The notes under the pieces are model-generated. The model was given only the letters and a program-made list of their open reading frames with translations, was not told where the DNA came from and did not search any database. The position numbers and the translations under genes were made by a program. This document shows, one piece after another, positions 1 through 14,691 of a stretch of 64,000 nucleotides of DNA; within the stretch, counting starts at the first letter, position 1, and the number at the start of each line of letters is the position of its first letter. The DNA comes from Pardosa pseudoannulata (Eukaryota > Arthropoda > Arachnida > Araneae > Lycosidae): positions 109,691,191 through 109,755,190 of the forward strand of contig CM063502.1 in assembly GCA_032207245.1 (NCBI GenBank), written 5' to 3'.

Positions 1-631
1 TTGTTAGTTGTCCATTTGAACACATACTTATGAGCAGAAAAAGGCTATCTAAAATGGATTGTGGGCTACCAGCAAGTTTACTTCTAAGTAAACAGCGGCT
101 TCATATGAAATAACAATAATGAAGCTTTATTTATTTGGCTACGGGGGGGTAGAGATAAATTAAACAAAAAACTTTATTTCGTTGTTAATTTTACTCCAAT
201 AGAACCAGGGGAATGTCGTTAATAATGATACTTAGGATCAAATAAACTGCAATGAATGACCAAAATACACACTTATTTATTTTATTTATTTACGTTTTAG
301 TTAGATTACTAGAGATCCGTTCTAAATTTACAAAACAAACAACAAGTTACTTTATTGTTTAAACAGGGCATCTAAAAAAGAAAACTGGTTATTAATTGAA
401 CAATATTTTATTCATTGATTGGAGCTCAGTGATTATTCTTTGGATTTTCTTTTGCTTTTACGATTATTATTTTATGATTATTAATATAAATTTATTATTC
501 CAGGAATAATATTTTCCTAATATAGACACTTTAAAAGTTATAATCAAATAAACAGATTTAGTTGAACTTATACAAATTTTTCTTTTGACAAATATTTCAA
601 AATGTTCATTTTCTAGCCCGTTCAATCAAAG
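1..631. other. AT-rich non-coding stretch
   Basis: No reading frame, repeat or RNA gene is supported here. It is simple AT-rich sequence with short A and T runs, like the background of the whole window. Confidence 0.6.
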
Positions 632-1000
632 AGTATATATTACTAGCTTTTTCTTGCATTAAAATAGTTTTTTAAGATACCTTGCAGATACAATAAAAGC
701 AGTTTGACAAAAATAAAATACCGATCTAGAATTAAAACTTTCATAAGTAGTTAAAACTAAATACATTTGAAAACTTTTGCATATTAAAACAATAAACTGT
801 TAAAAGATCAAAAATAATTTTAGTGCACAGTAATTTTTTTTAATGAAAGTTTATGTATTACTAGACTTTTCTTGCTTTAAAATAGGTTTTTTTTTAAAGA
901 TACCTTGCAAATACAATAAAAAATGTTTGACAAAAATAAAATAGCGATCTAGAATTAAAACTCTTATTAAGTAATTAAATTTAAATAAATTAAAAATGAA
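632..1000. repeat. Diverged two-copy tandem duplication, about 218 bp period
   Basis: Two adjacent segments share the same order of words: a TACTAG start (641 and 859), then 'ataccttgca.atacaataaaa', 'tttgacaaaaataaaata' and 'cgatctagaattaaaact'. Many substitutions and small indels separate them, so the duplication is old. No coding content is visible in either copy. Confidence 0.75.
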
Positions 1001-2264
1001 CATCTTGTATACAATAGAAAAGAAATATAAAAAATATATCACTTTATTTCATTTCGATGTGATTATAAAACACTATTCAAACATAGATACACTGTTTGTT
1101 TAGATACTACTATAAGTTGTTTTTTTTTTGCATAAATTTAGCTTTGTTTCTTTGTTTAAGCACAATGTTTGCATTTTCAAGGAAGCAGGAAGTATGAATT
1201 TTATTGTGAAACATTTACCGTTTTTAATTGTTTGTATCAAACAATTCTCATAATTAAGAAAATAAAGTAATATTTGTGAGTTACATTTACTTACAACTCG
1301 CAAATTAACTATTAATTTTTGATTTCTTGAATGAATCACTAAATTATAAAATATTGCCACGGAACTATCATTGCAACAAACCGGGGTTTCACTGCAGTGG
1401 AATGCAAACTTCACTTGGCATCACGTCTTCCTAGAAATGTTTAATTTCACGCTTACTCTTGATTCTTTTGACCAAAAACCTGAAAGATCAAAGGTGAACA
1501 TTCAGCAGCGGCAAGAGATTGAGTTCATTGTTGATTTTAAGAGATTAATTTAAGTGCGTCTTGTGAAATCCGTCAATTTTTCCTCATCGCAGTCAGAGTT
1601 TCTCCTGCGTAAACATTTGAAAAATCAAAGCAAAAGCAATTCAGTTTATTGAGGACGTTTCCTTTTCCTATTCAAGTTTTAAGGACTTTCTTGTTTGTTT
1701 TTGTTGCCAGCTACAGACCTCCGATTAGATGGAGAGGATCATTAGTTAAATCGTTTTGTTGTGGATTTTAAATTTAAGGAGCTCTAAGAACTTATAAAAA
1801 CATTAGAAATATCAGCATCTGAAACTCTACAGATCTCAGTCCAGTATTTCAAGGCAAGGAATTCTGTGAAGTGGCTATTCAGGAGATTTGGCGCTGTGGC
1901 CTACATGTGAAGTAACTTAGAGAATAAAATTATGGTATGCGGAGAATTTAATTCAATTTTGATTATAACTGTATTTTAGAATTAGCTTTCGTAAGACTTT
2001 TTTGTGTGATGTTTAACCCATTTTCACACTCTTGATTCTTATAAATATGAAAACTTTCTGCTACTACATTTCAAAATATGAACCCTTTGTCCAAGCGAAA
2101 AATTCTTCCGGATAGAAACTAAATCTCATTAGCCATTAATAGAACATTTTCATTTGTACTCGTGTCAAATTCTGTATTTAATAGTTTTCTCATCCATTTT
2201 TTTAGTAAAAAAATGAAGGGAAAACATGACAGCTGTGATGATTTCTTTTGTACAACTATAATTA
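1001..2264. other. Non-coding, with a less AT-rich unique patch at about 1,370-1,930
   Basis: No gene is recognised. The part from about 1,370 to 1,930 has a more balanced base composition than its surroundings and resembles none of the repeats in this window. It contains AGATCAAAGG (1,485-1,494), which matches the TCF/LEF binding consensus. One such site is weak evidence. The 60-codon frame at 1,371-1,553 has no recognisable domain and I do not call it a gene. Confidence 0.4.
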
Positions 2265-2947
2265 TCCCTATATAATAATAGCCTAAGTTATCTGTCTGAC
2301 TGTCCTCAAATTTATGAAGCTGTAGGACTTGGAATGGATAGAGACATCCATATTGGATTCTTGATGAGTTAGGATTATCAAAATTCAAAGCAAGTAAAGT
2401 GTGTCTTCTCCTAAACTATCGATCTGATTCTAAAATAGACTGGTATATATATGCTTCATATCACAGCAAAAAATACTGTTGTCTTTAAAAGGTAGGAAAT
2501 CTCTTTCCCCCCCCCTCCTTTTCGGGCGCTTAATGCCATTATTTCACTCCCTATTTTCTCCGGTTAAAAGCAGGCGATTAAATTTATCAATTTATCCCCT
2601 AATAAATAGGTAAAAATAAATTTTTCTTCTAGCATTATGACGTCATTCCTTTAACCATCGCATTTAATCATTTCTTATTTTTAATTTTTCAAATATCATC
2701 TGCATTATTTTCATACGTTTTATCGCTGAACTTAAATATTACGTAAATAGTTTTGTATTAGATTTGGCTTAAATAAGAGATTAGGTACATATGAGATAAT
2801 TTTAAATTTAATCATCGATTATTTTTTGTTACAAGATTATTCTCAGCCAAAAAACAAACCCTTTTTTTACTTGCCTCATAGGGTACTTTACAATTCTGCA
2901 AAGTTAAAAATTTCACTGATTCAGACATATGACGAGCTATATGCTAG
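2265..2947 (+). mobile_element. Non-autonomous Helitron, copy H1 (internally deleted)
   Basis: The element starts with TCCCTATATAATAATAGCC and ends in GCTATATGCTAG, with host A before and T after. That is the A^T insertion signature of Helitrons, which end in CTRR and leave no target duplication. The family's 3' hairpin, CCCGTCATATGACGGG in good copies, is decayed here to 'cagacatatgacgag'. Compared with H4 it lacks roughly 250 bp, joined near 2,833 where 'ttgttacaagatt' runs straight into 'attctcagcca'. No Rep/helicase coding remains, so it depended on an autonomous relative elsewhere. Confidence 0.8.
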
Positions 2948-3214
2948 TGTTTAATATTCTCTTTTATAACTGAAATCTATTTTAATTAACCCCCAAAACA
3001 TCTATGGAATTTATTATATAATTTACAGCATGAAAGAGACATTGTACAGTAATATGTAACTTCAAAGGTACTAGTTCTGAGATACAAAACTGGTGTAAAT
3101 TACCTTAATTTTGTTATTCGATTTTAACACATGTTTTGAAAGATGGTGAAATCCTGGTAAAAGCAGAGCACGCAAGCTGAAAAATATCCGATATAAATAT
3201 TCTCCAGTATAAAA
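2948..3214. other. AT-rich non-coding stretch
   Basis: I see no feature between the Helitron and the LTR-like segment that follows. Confidence 0.5.
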
Positions 3215-3560
3215 AAACTGGTATAAATATTCTTCACCTATTATATGGGAGAAATAGACCACATTTTTAATTGCCAAAGCTTGTTGGCAACATAACTCAA
3301 ATGAAGTCCTTTTTTGCAGGAAAGACTCGCACTCAGAACTCAGGAGGAGGTGAAATACTTAATAAAATTCCTTTATTTCGTGTTAATAGCAGAAAATTGA
3401 TGGGCGTGTCTTACACAGGCCAGATACAAATATGGATTTGTTTGACCTGCGAAAAGTCTGTTTCGATGAGAGGAAAATCACATTGATGACGTCTCAAGAG
3501 AAAGAGTTTTAGATCAGCATTTATTTCTCGCTCATTGATTTTATAGGTGAAACTGCAAAT
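3215..3560 (-). mobile_element. Possible LTR remnant, copy 1
   Basis: This segment is collinear with 35,660-35,940: shared words include 'atagacca', 'aaatactta..aaa..tcctttattt', 'cgtgtcttacacagg' and a 'gtcgtct/gacgtctcaagag' block. On the minus strand the 'tttatt' becomes an AATAAA-type polyadenylation signal downstream of a GC-richer part, as in an LTR R region. No partner LTR or pol sequence is present, so it would be a solo or decayed LTR. The family assignment is inference; the similarity of the two copies is direct. Confidence 0.4.
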
Positions 3561-3945
3561 TATATGACACTTTTTGACAATCTAAGTATTCAATATCGCC
3601 TTAAGTATAACTACAAAAGAAAAGAAAATACCATTTCAATGTTAGTTGACTCTACATTTAAAACCCCTGAATGTGAATAGAACTGTCGTCTTAACCTTTG
3701 TATCATAACAACACCGAGTTGAAAAATGTTTCTTCAAATTTTAGAATTTATGCAATATCAAGCATACAAAAAGTAATTAAACCAATTCTAAACATAAAAT
3801 TTTATTTGCAAAAAGTCTATTTTCTACAAAAAAGGTACTTATTTCTTATAGTGTTAAATACTTTCCAAGAAAAATCTTTTGTTACAGAAAGAATTTGAAT
3901 TACCTCTGTAAAAAATCTATTTCAGGTGTCTCCTCCAATTTCTCC
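3561..3945. other. AT-rich non-coding stretch
   Basis: No feature is supported. The 66-codon frame at 3,698-3,898 has no domain-like pattern. Confidence 0.5.
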
Positions 3946-4120
3946 AGTCGAACAGTGACCGATTAGTTAGAGAGCTGATCCTTCGTTCCTGAGTTCGGAG
4001 GTTCGAATCCCACTCTGTCATGGATATTCGTATCCTTCAAAATCGGCTTTAAGTAGTAGGTCCCGGGCTCTTTATCCTTTGTGTTGCAAAGAAGTAGACC
4101 GTAGCGCTCCAAAACAAGCG
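3946..4120 (+). mobile_element. tRNA-derived SINE, copy S1
   Basis: The head resembles a tRNA, with an RNA polymerase III B box GGTTCGAATCC near 4,002. The shared family body follows: 'catggatattcgta', 'atcggctttaag.agtaggtcccgg', 'gtgttgcaaa' and 'agtagaccgtagcgctccaaa'. The A-box region is diverged. No clear target-site duplication is seen, so the insertion is old. It is not a functional tRNA gene, because the 3' half of the cloverleaf is replaced by the SINE body. Confidence 0.85.
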
Positions 4121-5133
4121 AAACCCCCAAATTCTTCTAATTTTAACAAATCTATAATGTTTATTTCTGGAATAAACAAGTGCATCTCATCAAACATGAA
4201 ACGAAACTTTAATATGCAAAGTAAACTTAGTACCGCCATCGGATAGATATTCTAAGAATAAATTGTATGAATCACATGGCCGAAGGATAGAAATAATTAA
4301 CAAAACACCATTTTCAAGCTCACTGCAAAAATAACATCAGTTTTTGTATGCATTTTCTGTCTGCGATATGTTGATACAAAAGGTTAAGTGCAACTCCAAT
4401 AGGAATAACTCCTTTTTTTAGTAATAATTAACAACAGGTGCCAATTGTTACGAAACCAGCTTGAAATCCACTGTCGTCTTAGGTACAGCTACAAAAGAAA
4501 AAAACGCCGCATTTCAGTATTAGTTCATTCTGCATATGAAACCCATAGTTTCACTTGTATGACAAAAAATTTTCCAAGTCATAAAAAGAAAACAGAAACA
4601 ACAGCATTTCTATGTGATCTCAATATTACTTCTAATGTTATCAGATTCTCTTTACTTTCTACTAAAAAATGCTCGAATGATATAATAACCATCTTCGTTG
4701 AGATCAAATAAAATGATTATACTCTTTCGAGACTCAGAACTGGAATACAGTAATTACGTAAGTGATGAAAATATAGCTAATTATCTAATAAAAAAAAGGA
4801 TACATGGTGAACTCGTGTAAGAAGTAAAACTTTTTATAGTATCAGCATAATATGTGTGATTTCTAGCAATCCCTTGTATATATCTATAAACACATATCTT
4901 CAAGCGATATATCTATAAACACATAGGTGGCCAAGATGTGGTGCACAAAGGAAACTATGAAATATAATACCACATTGATTATAAGAAATAAAATATTATT
5001 CGGTTGTTTTATTAATTATTATTGTTAGAATATTTTATGCACACCTAAAACTGTATCATTGTTTTAATAATAACTTATGAATAAAAATAATAATAACCAC
5101 AATAATAATGCATTGTTTTCTAATTTCAATTCA

Positions 5134-5134
<1 letters not shown>
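4121..5134. other. AT-rich non-coding, with a small direct repeat
   Basis: No gene is recognised. 'atatatctataaacacata' occurs twice (4,877-4,895 and 4,907-4,925) as a local direct repeat. The 88-codon frame at 4,445-4,711 shows no domain. Confidence 0.5.
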
Positions 5135-5380
<246 letters not shown>

Positions 5381-5529
5381 ATTTCTTGTGGCCCGTCTGA
5401 GTGAAATACATATACTGAAACACAAAATACCTTGGTCTGGGCTTGTCTTCATAAACAAGAGTGATTAAAGCACATTTGTAAATAAATTTTGGTACAATAT
5501 TATTATTCATATATACATTGTAATATTAC

Positions 5530-6110
5530 GTCAATGGAGAATTCAAAATACAATATTAACAATAGATTTGTGTAACTAAAATAGGATATAAATAAAATAT
5601 TTTATTTATATTTTATCGGTTATTTATGAGAAAACTGCATTAGTGTTTTACCTCCTTTCATTGTAGATCATTCATACCACAGTTCTGTTAGACATGATAT
5701 TTTATAAAACATATTGTTAAATTACTCGTCCTGTGTCTCAATGGGGTGATCACGTCTATAATATCAACAATAATATGTAATAACTAAAATAAGATAATGA
5801 TTATTTCATTTCTATTTTATTGGGCTTTCTTGCGATACCACATAAACTGCTGTACCTCTTTTATTGTAGCATCGTTCCTATAGTAATAATGTTAGATGAT
5901 AGATGAAGTCTAATATAACATATTACTCGTTCAGTGTGCTCAATAATTTGTTCAAAATTATAATTTTAACAATACAATGGGGTAACTTAAATAAGGTAAT
6001 GATTACTTCAATTCTGTTTTATCGAGCTTCCTTGCAAAACCTGCATCGAATGCAGTATCTGATTTCGTTCTAGGATCATTCCTTAAACATGTTAGATAAC
6101 TTTTTTTTTG
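5530..6110. repeat. Three-copy diverged tandem repeat, about 205 bp period
   Basis: Each copy carries 'taacta/taactt..aaata.g.taatgatta.ttca.tt.t.ttttat.g', followed by a 'ttgcaa/gaaaa.ctgca' block and 'gttaga'. Copy anchors lie at 5,573, 5,781 and 5,983, giving periods of 208 and 202 bp. The copies are clearly diverged from each other, so this is an old, short array with no coding potential. Confidence 0.75.
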
Positions 6111-6773
6111 GGAGGGGATTGGAGAACTCAAGTATTTTCTGGCAGTGAAATATTTGAAATAATATCTCCGGGAAATTTCGTAATAATTTAAAATACATAT
6201 ACATAATGAGGCGCTATAGAATAAAATACATTTCCAAAGCAAGCTGGAAAAGTTTATGATTGAAAACGAAAGAAATTAAAACATTTGTAAATACAACTCA
6301 CTTATGATAAGTGCGAAGGTACCCTGATATTTGCATGTTATAACAAACTAATAAAAATATTTATTAAACAAGTTATTTGAAAAAGTAATGGCTATTGAAC
6401 TTTATAAGTACATGAGCACATACACATTTGTATGAGCACACACACACAAACATATATATATAATGGGTGTTTTTACCCACAACAAACTTGGAAAGCTATT
6501 CATGCTGGATAAAGTGCCATTTCAGCTAAATTTAAAAATAAAAAATCTTAAGTTTATTCAGGCAATACATCTTTGGTGATCTCAAGCCAAAACGTTTCGC
6601 ATTCCGTAGCTAGACAATCACAGTGTTAAAAATAATCACATGCTGATAGTTAAGGAGTGAAACTAAGTTACTTAAAGTAGTTATATAAAAATAACTGAAT
6701 TAAGCCAAAGGTTACCACAAATATATTTTAAAATATAATTATAATTAAACTGGTAAATTTGGTTAAAATATCA
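6111..6773. other. AT-rich non-coding stretch
   Basis: Only a short (CA)n/(TA)n patch near 6,436-6,462 stands out. I see nothing else. Confidence 0.5.
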
Positions 6774-9349
<2,576 letters not shown>

Positions 9350-9400
9350 ATGGAGTCTACTCCATTGACCTACTACAACATAGCTGGCGAAGGTTGGTAG
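9350..9400 (+). other. Short upstream ORF before the candidate exon
   Basis: ATG at 9,350 opens a 16-codon frame closed by TAG at 9,398-9,400, 25 bp before the ATG of the signal-peptide frame. If this region is a 5' UTR the uORF could lower translation of the main frame. Its existence is seen; its function is inference. Confidence 0.25.
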
Positions 9401-9424
9401 CTGTCATGTTCTGATGGAAATACG

Positions 9425-9624
9425 ATGTCTACCGTCTTCGGAATTCCTGGTTCGCTCTTGTTGGGGGCATTATTTACGCTTGGGGTTGCATGTCCTCAGC
9501 CGAATTAAGAGAAAATGGTGTGTGAAGACAGTTTACTTGGGGAATTATGACGTCTTGTGCAAGATGAAACAAAGGCTTGAATGTCGATCTTTAAATGACA
9601 AACAACTGAAACGATGCCGAGACG
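9425..9624 (+). pseudogene. Candidate 5' exon of a secreted Cys-patterned protein, possibly Wnt family (frame break)
   Basis: From ATG 9,425 one frame encodes a 27-residue segment with a hydrophobic LLLGALFTLGVAC core, a good signal peptide, closing at TAA 9,506. The frame offset by one base (also open from ATG 9,414) continues with KWCVKTVYLG, NYDVLCKMKQ and ECRSLNDKQLKRCRD. A W..YLG motif and then C..LN.KQ...C just after a signal peptide is the layout of Wnt N-termini; WNT16 has W-WLG and C...LN-RQ--LC. The Cys spacing is two residues shorter than I expect for that family. GT at 9,625 (GACG|GTAAAT) could be a splice donor, leaving a phase-1 exon. The one-base frame break means either an assembly indel or a pseudogene. 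No second Wnt exon, with its conserved RWNC, was recognised in the window. It could also be an unrelated secreted protein or chance. Confidence 0.35.
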
Positions 9625-9659
9625 GTAAATCAAACGCAAAAAACAAAAAGGAGGACTGA

Positions 9660-12441
9660 TTTCATCTGATGACTATTACTAAGCGTTCACTTTTCTTCAA
9701 AGATCACGTACCAATGGTTAAAATTTTAAAATAAAATTTCGCTTTGCATTAATGCAATATTTTCCATTTAAATTAATATGGCAGGTAATGTAATATTTTT
9801 CATTATTTCTAGAATACCTATAAATTTACTTGTGAACTACCATTACTTGTAATTTTAGTATTTCAAGTGAGATTAAGAAGTATATTACAGAAGAATATTA
9901 ATTAATATTGTGATACTGAGTATAAAAAGATTAAATTACCACTCAAATGTACCAAATGAGGTAACTAATAATCTGAACAATAAAATCATAATATATCGAA
10001 ATTTACATCTAACATTTCTTCTACCAAAAATGTATAGTACTCAATACATTCATAAGAAATAGGGAAACATATTCTAAAATGAATCCATATCCAATTTATT
10101 CCAGCAAAAACTCGGGTATTTGATCAGACTTGCTACTACAGCCTTGAGATATTTGTCATTAATATAAATCTACTTCATTTCGAGTGACATAATTTGAAAA
10201 ACTCTGACTGACATATCTTTAAGGCTCAAGTATCATAGTCTCTCTAGAAAGTCAGTTAGCTGTTCTGTAATAAATCAGTGTGCGTTATACCAATGTACGT
10301 GTGCATAATATTTATATTTACAAGTGTATATCTCAATAAATCATAAATATAACTTTGAACACAATTATAAAGAATGCAATTAATGATAATGTGATACGGA
10401 AATGAAAGTATAGCAAATTTAATAGTTTGCGCGATAGTATTAATCATGTTGAGACATTTGTCCTAGTGATAGATCTGTTCATAGGTTTCATAGAATTCCA
10501 TTGGCTGTGAGTAGAGCCAGCTTTTGAAAAATTTACGCCTTCCTCTTACATTGGTATGGTCAATGTAGCATATTCCGTAAAAATCCACTGTATCCGAACT
10601 TTTTTATGCAACTTTTTCCTTTTGATGCAAGAAATCGTATTACTGCTTATTGCTCTCCCAAAGTGGGAGATATAATCGCAAACGCCATTTTAATGGTTTC
10701 TAAAGGTTTTAACATACATCAACATGTATGCGTTGAAAAAACATCGTATTCAATTTAGGATTCCCTTCCTCGATAAAGATTGAGCGAATTTCTCATAAAG
10801 TAGCGAAAATTTTTCAGTTTATTCATTTTGGTTCAGGATGACATGTGGTTAGGCCTTTAATCAGTTGAAAATATTTCTTTGTCATATGAAAAATCCATGC
10901 ATTCTACAGCGCAAAAAAACATCGCAAACTGAATCAGTTGCTTTTTCAACGTATACGGGTTGACACGTGATAAGACCTTAATACACGCTATTAGTATGTA
11001 GAATAAGCGAGATCTATGTTGCACTGGATACACACAATTCCTACTTTTACTATATAATTTACTGCTGAAAAAAATTTACAAGAGCGTTACTTAATGATAC
11101 CCCCTCGTATGTAGTCAGATATAAAATAAAAGGATTCCATAAATAAGAAAAAAATTCCCCTAAACAGAGCTATTAAGAAATAATAATTGATTTATTATGT
11201 TGCATTTTAAATGCAGTACTCTTATAATAATAAATAGACCTAAAAGAAAGCAAAATATGTTTAAACGTTAGCAAAAATACAATAAAATCTGAAGTTGAAA
11301 TAAAAAATAAGGGGCGAGGAGTAGACAGATTTTGTATTTTAAGGACTATGAATCTTAAACAAAATAGCTTTTAGAGCCTCCCACTTCAATAAATAAGCAG
11401 TCAGTTCCTTGGCCAATAACCTTCTTTAAAGGTTAGTTATAGCTGTAATAAGTCTACTTACTTCATATCTTACTTTCAAGGAATACATCTTCCTTTACGA
11501 CTTCCATATCATCGCAAATGCTATAAAAAATTCTACTATTCTATATGATAAATATTTGCAAATATACTTGCAAATAGTTAACAGAATACATAAATTATTG
11601 TGTTATATCTTGCAATGTCAACAGACTTTCGACATATAATGCGGTACGCACTTTTATGACGTAAGTTAAAGGGACACATTGGGGTTTTCATGAAATAGGT
11701 GCCAACCTTAAAGAAATGATAAATTCAAAGAATGAAATAAACAAAACCAGTATAATTTATAGTAACCATGCCTACAGAAATTAAATATAACTGTAAAAGT
11801 TTTCCACCTGAAGAGGGTAACTTTATAGGTTTTCACTATGTAACTACATTGAGTTTAATATTAAGATGCTCCATGACATACAATAAACATAAAATTCTGT
11901 ACGTCTTAGTTTAAAGAGCCATTCAAAGCTTTTATCGATAAAATATAAAAGAAAATTTTTTTTTACTATGGAAAATTGAAGAAACATTGCTTCTATATTT
12001 CCCGTGAAATAAAAGCTTTTCTTAGCTTTTGAACCAAAAGAATATTATTAATCTCAAAAATGAGGAGCCTATGCAGACCAGACGGTATGCAGACCAGAAG
12101 CGGCGACTTAGATATTCTGTCCAAACAGTCACAAATTCTGAAACAATAGATGAGACATTTTCTGAGTCAATGTCTAAAAAAAAGAACATTTTAATTTTCA
12201 GTTTATTTGTTATACTTTCGAAATTTTCTTCAGAAATTGAAATATTTTTTTCATTTATTCATACACAAAATATAGTGACAGTTTTCAATGGAAATATTTT
12301 GAAGCTTTTGAATATGAGGAAAAACGCACTGTTATAAATTAAATGTAAAATTATAAAAATATACTTATTGTCTTTTAGGATTTCGGAGAAGAATTTAAAT
12401 TTCATGATTACAGAATTATATTAAAACAATAGTACTCATTC
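9660..12441. other. AT-rich non-coding stretch
   Basis: Almost 2.8 kb with no gene or repeat that I recognise. If the exon at 9,425 is real this is intron. The 102-codon frame at 12,029-12,337 is low-complexity in composition and matches nothing known to me. Confidence 0.5.
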
Positions 12442-12647
12442 TTGTTCACTTCGCCAAACGATGGCCAATTGGACAGTGTGCTGGCCTTCGGTACCGAAGT
12501 TCGTGGGTTTGAATCCCACAGTGGCATGGGTGTTCGTAGCCTTTCGGAATCGGCTTTAAGCTGTAGGTCCCGGTCTCATTAGCCCTCGTGTTGCAAAAAG
12601 TAGACCGTAGCACTCCAAACCAAACCAATAAAAGTTTTGTTCACTTC
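12442..12647 (+). mobile_element. tRNA-derived SINE, copy S2, with perfect 11-bp target duplication
   Basis: The SINE body occupies 12,453-12,636, flanked by TTGTTCACTTC at 12,442-12,452 and 12,637-12,647. The head carries an A-box-like 'cgatggccaattggacagtg' and a B box near 12,507 (GGTTTGAATCC, one base off the GGTTCGAATCC form). The body ends in 'ccaaaccaaaccaataaaa', a short A-rich tail. The intact duplication proves insertion by target-primed reverse transcription and shows this is one of the younger copies. It would have been mobilised by a LINE partner, which is not identified here. Confidence 0.93.
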
Positions 12648-13870
12648 ATTAGTCTTCAGGAATGTGCAGAAAGCAGGAACATACTGTTCAAGTAAAAATT
12701 GTGGATTTTTTTTAATGCAGAAAAAAATCTAAAAAAAATTTTTTTAATTAGAAATTCGTTAATAACCTTTGCATAAGGATTTTCAAAGTATACTATTTCT
12801 ATTAATTTTATTTAGTTTTATAGTAAATAATTTTAGCAAGTTTTTCTTTTCTTTTTTTTTTCACGCTTTAAAAAAAGTTTTCCCGTCATTGATTTAACCA
12901 GTATTTCTTTTCTAATGACTTATCCTTTTTCTACATCTAAAATCAGAGACTACAACAACATGAAGATTTACTTCGCCTTTCCACTTTTTTCCCTTCGATG
13001 ATATATCCTCTAAAAATGAAAAAGAATGTTGTCAATATATATCATAAACCAATAACTCACATCCACAACAAAAAAAGAAAAGTTAATCAGCTTATTTGCA
13101 AGAATTGCTTTAAGCTACACTTATAAATTCTGGCCAATTATGATGATGAGACCTCCGCAGGAAGTTTCTCAATTCATTACTTTCAATTTCCGAGATATAT
13201 GAAATATTTCAAAGATTGCCTTATTTGTGATGAACTCAGAAGTAATTCACCGTTATTCTACATTTAATATAGAAGCCATTGACATGAGATCAGCATCAGG
13301 CCAATAACTTAAAACCTGTTTCAAGACCTTGTCTTTTATTTGATGGCTGAAACAATTTATTTCTCAACTCCGGAAGAAAGTTAAACACAACTACGAATGA
13401 AAAAAAAATCTTGTATAAAACAGTATTTCCCACCTGAAGTTTAAAATAAGTAATTTTAGGGAAATATAATTTACAAAGGCTGAAGAAAATTGATGAAAGC
13501 CTCATTCTATATTGTAGGCATAATTGAATTTCTGCACTTGCTAAAGTAGTATATATACATTTTTGATTGCTTTTGAGAACTGTTGCCTTAAAAAAACTGA
13601 ATTGTGGAAAATTTTATTTTACCTGTTAAATTACAAATCTCGTAACACAAGTATAAAGGACCATTATTGAAAAGGAAAGTTCATAATAACAGCAATTCAG
13701 AATTAATTCTGTTATTAGAGTAAAATAAGTATACTTTGCTCTTTACTAGAATTATTTCCGTATGTCAGGAAAGTATAACCTGTATTCTTATAAGAACCAA
13801 GTAAACAAAAATATTTGCTGTAATATTAAAAAAAGGCAGGGATGCGTCCCTCTCCCCCCCACACACACGC

Positions 13871-13871
<1 letters not shown>
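12648..13871. other. Non-coding, containing one member of a duplicated non-coding element
   Basis: No gene is recognised. The interval 13,270-13,450 resembles 19,440-19,620 (listed separately). The rest is AT-rich with T runs near 12,720-12,870. Confidence 0.5.
13270..13450 (+). other. Duplicated non-coding element, copy A
   Basis: The core words 'atgagatca.catca', 'aagaccttgt.tt..atttgatggc.gaa.caatttatt', 'cacaactac.aa' and 'ccacctgaag' recur in the same order and strand at 19,440-19,620. Neither copy has transposon ends, poly-A or tRNA boxes. A pair of distal elements keeping TTTGATGGC and CAATTTATT could be a duplicated enhancer or an unknown repeat family. Function is inference. Confidence 0.5.
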
Positions 13872-14499
<628 letters not shown>

Positions 14500-14534
14500 C
14501 ATATATATATATATATATATACATACATATATAT

Positions 14535-14567
<33 letters not shown>

Positions 14568-14606
14568 CATATTTATATATATACATATATATACATATAT
14601 ATATAC

Positions 14607-14689
<83 letters not shown>
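14500..14689. repeat. (TA)n microsatellite with ACATAT interruptions
   Basis: A TA dinucleotide tract interrupted by C about every 10-20 bases in its first half and nearly pure in its second. No coding value. Confidence 0.97.

Positions 14690-14691
<2 letters not shown>

Noticed and set aside
2265..2947. MITE with inverted repeats for the Helitron-like copies
   Set aside because: The two ends are not complementary and there is no target duplication; TC...CTAG between A and T fits Helitrons better.
9350..9400. N-terminus of a glutathione transferase (PLTYYNIAGEG recalls KLTYFNIRGRG)
   Set aside because: The frame stops after 16 codons and no GST sequence follows in any frame, so the likeness is probably chance.
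10540..10990. Decayed transposase in a less AT-rich patch
   Set aside because: No motif of any transposase or reverse transcriptase could be read in six frames.
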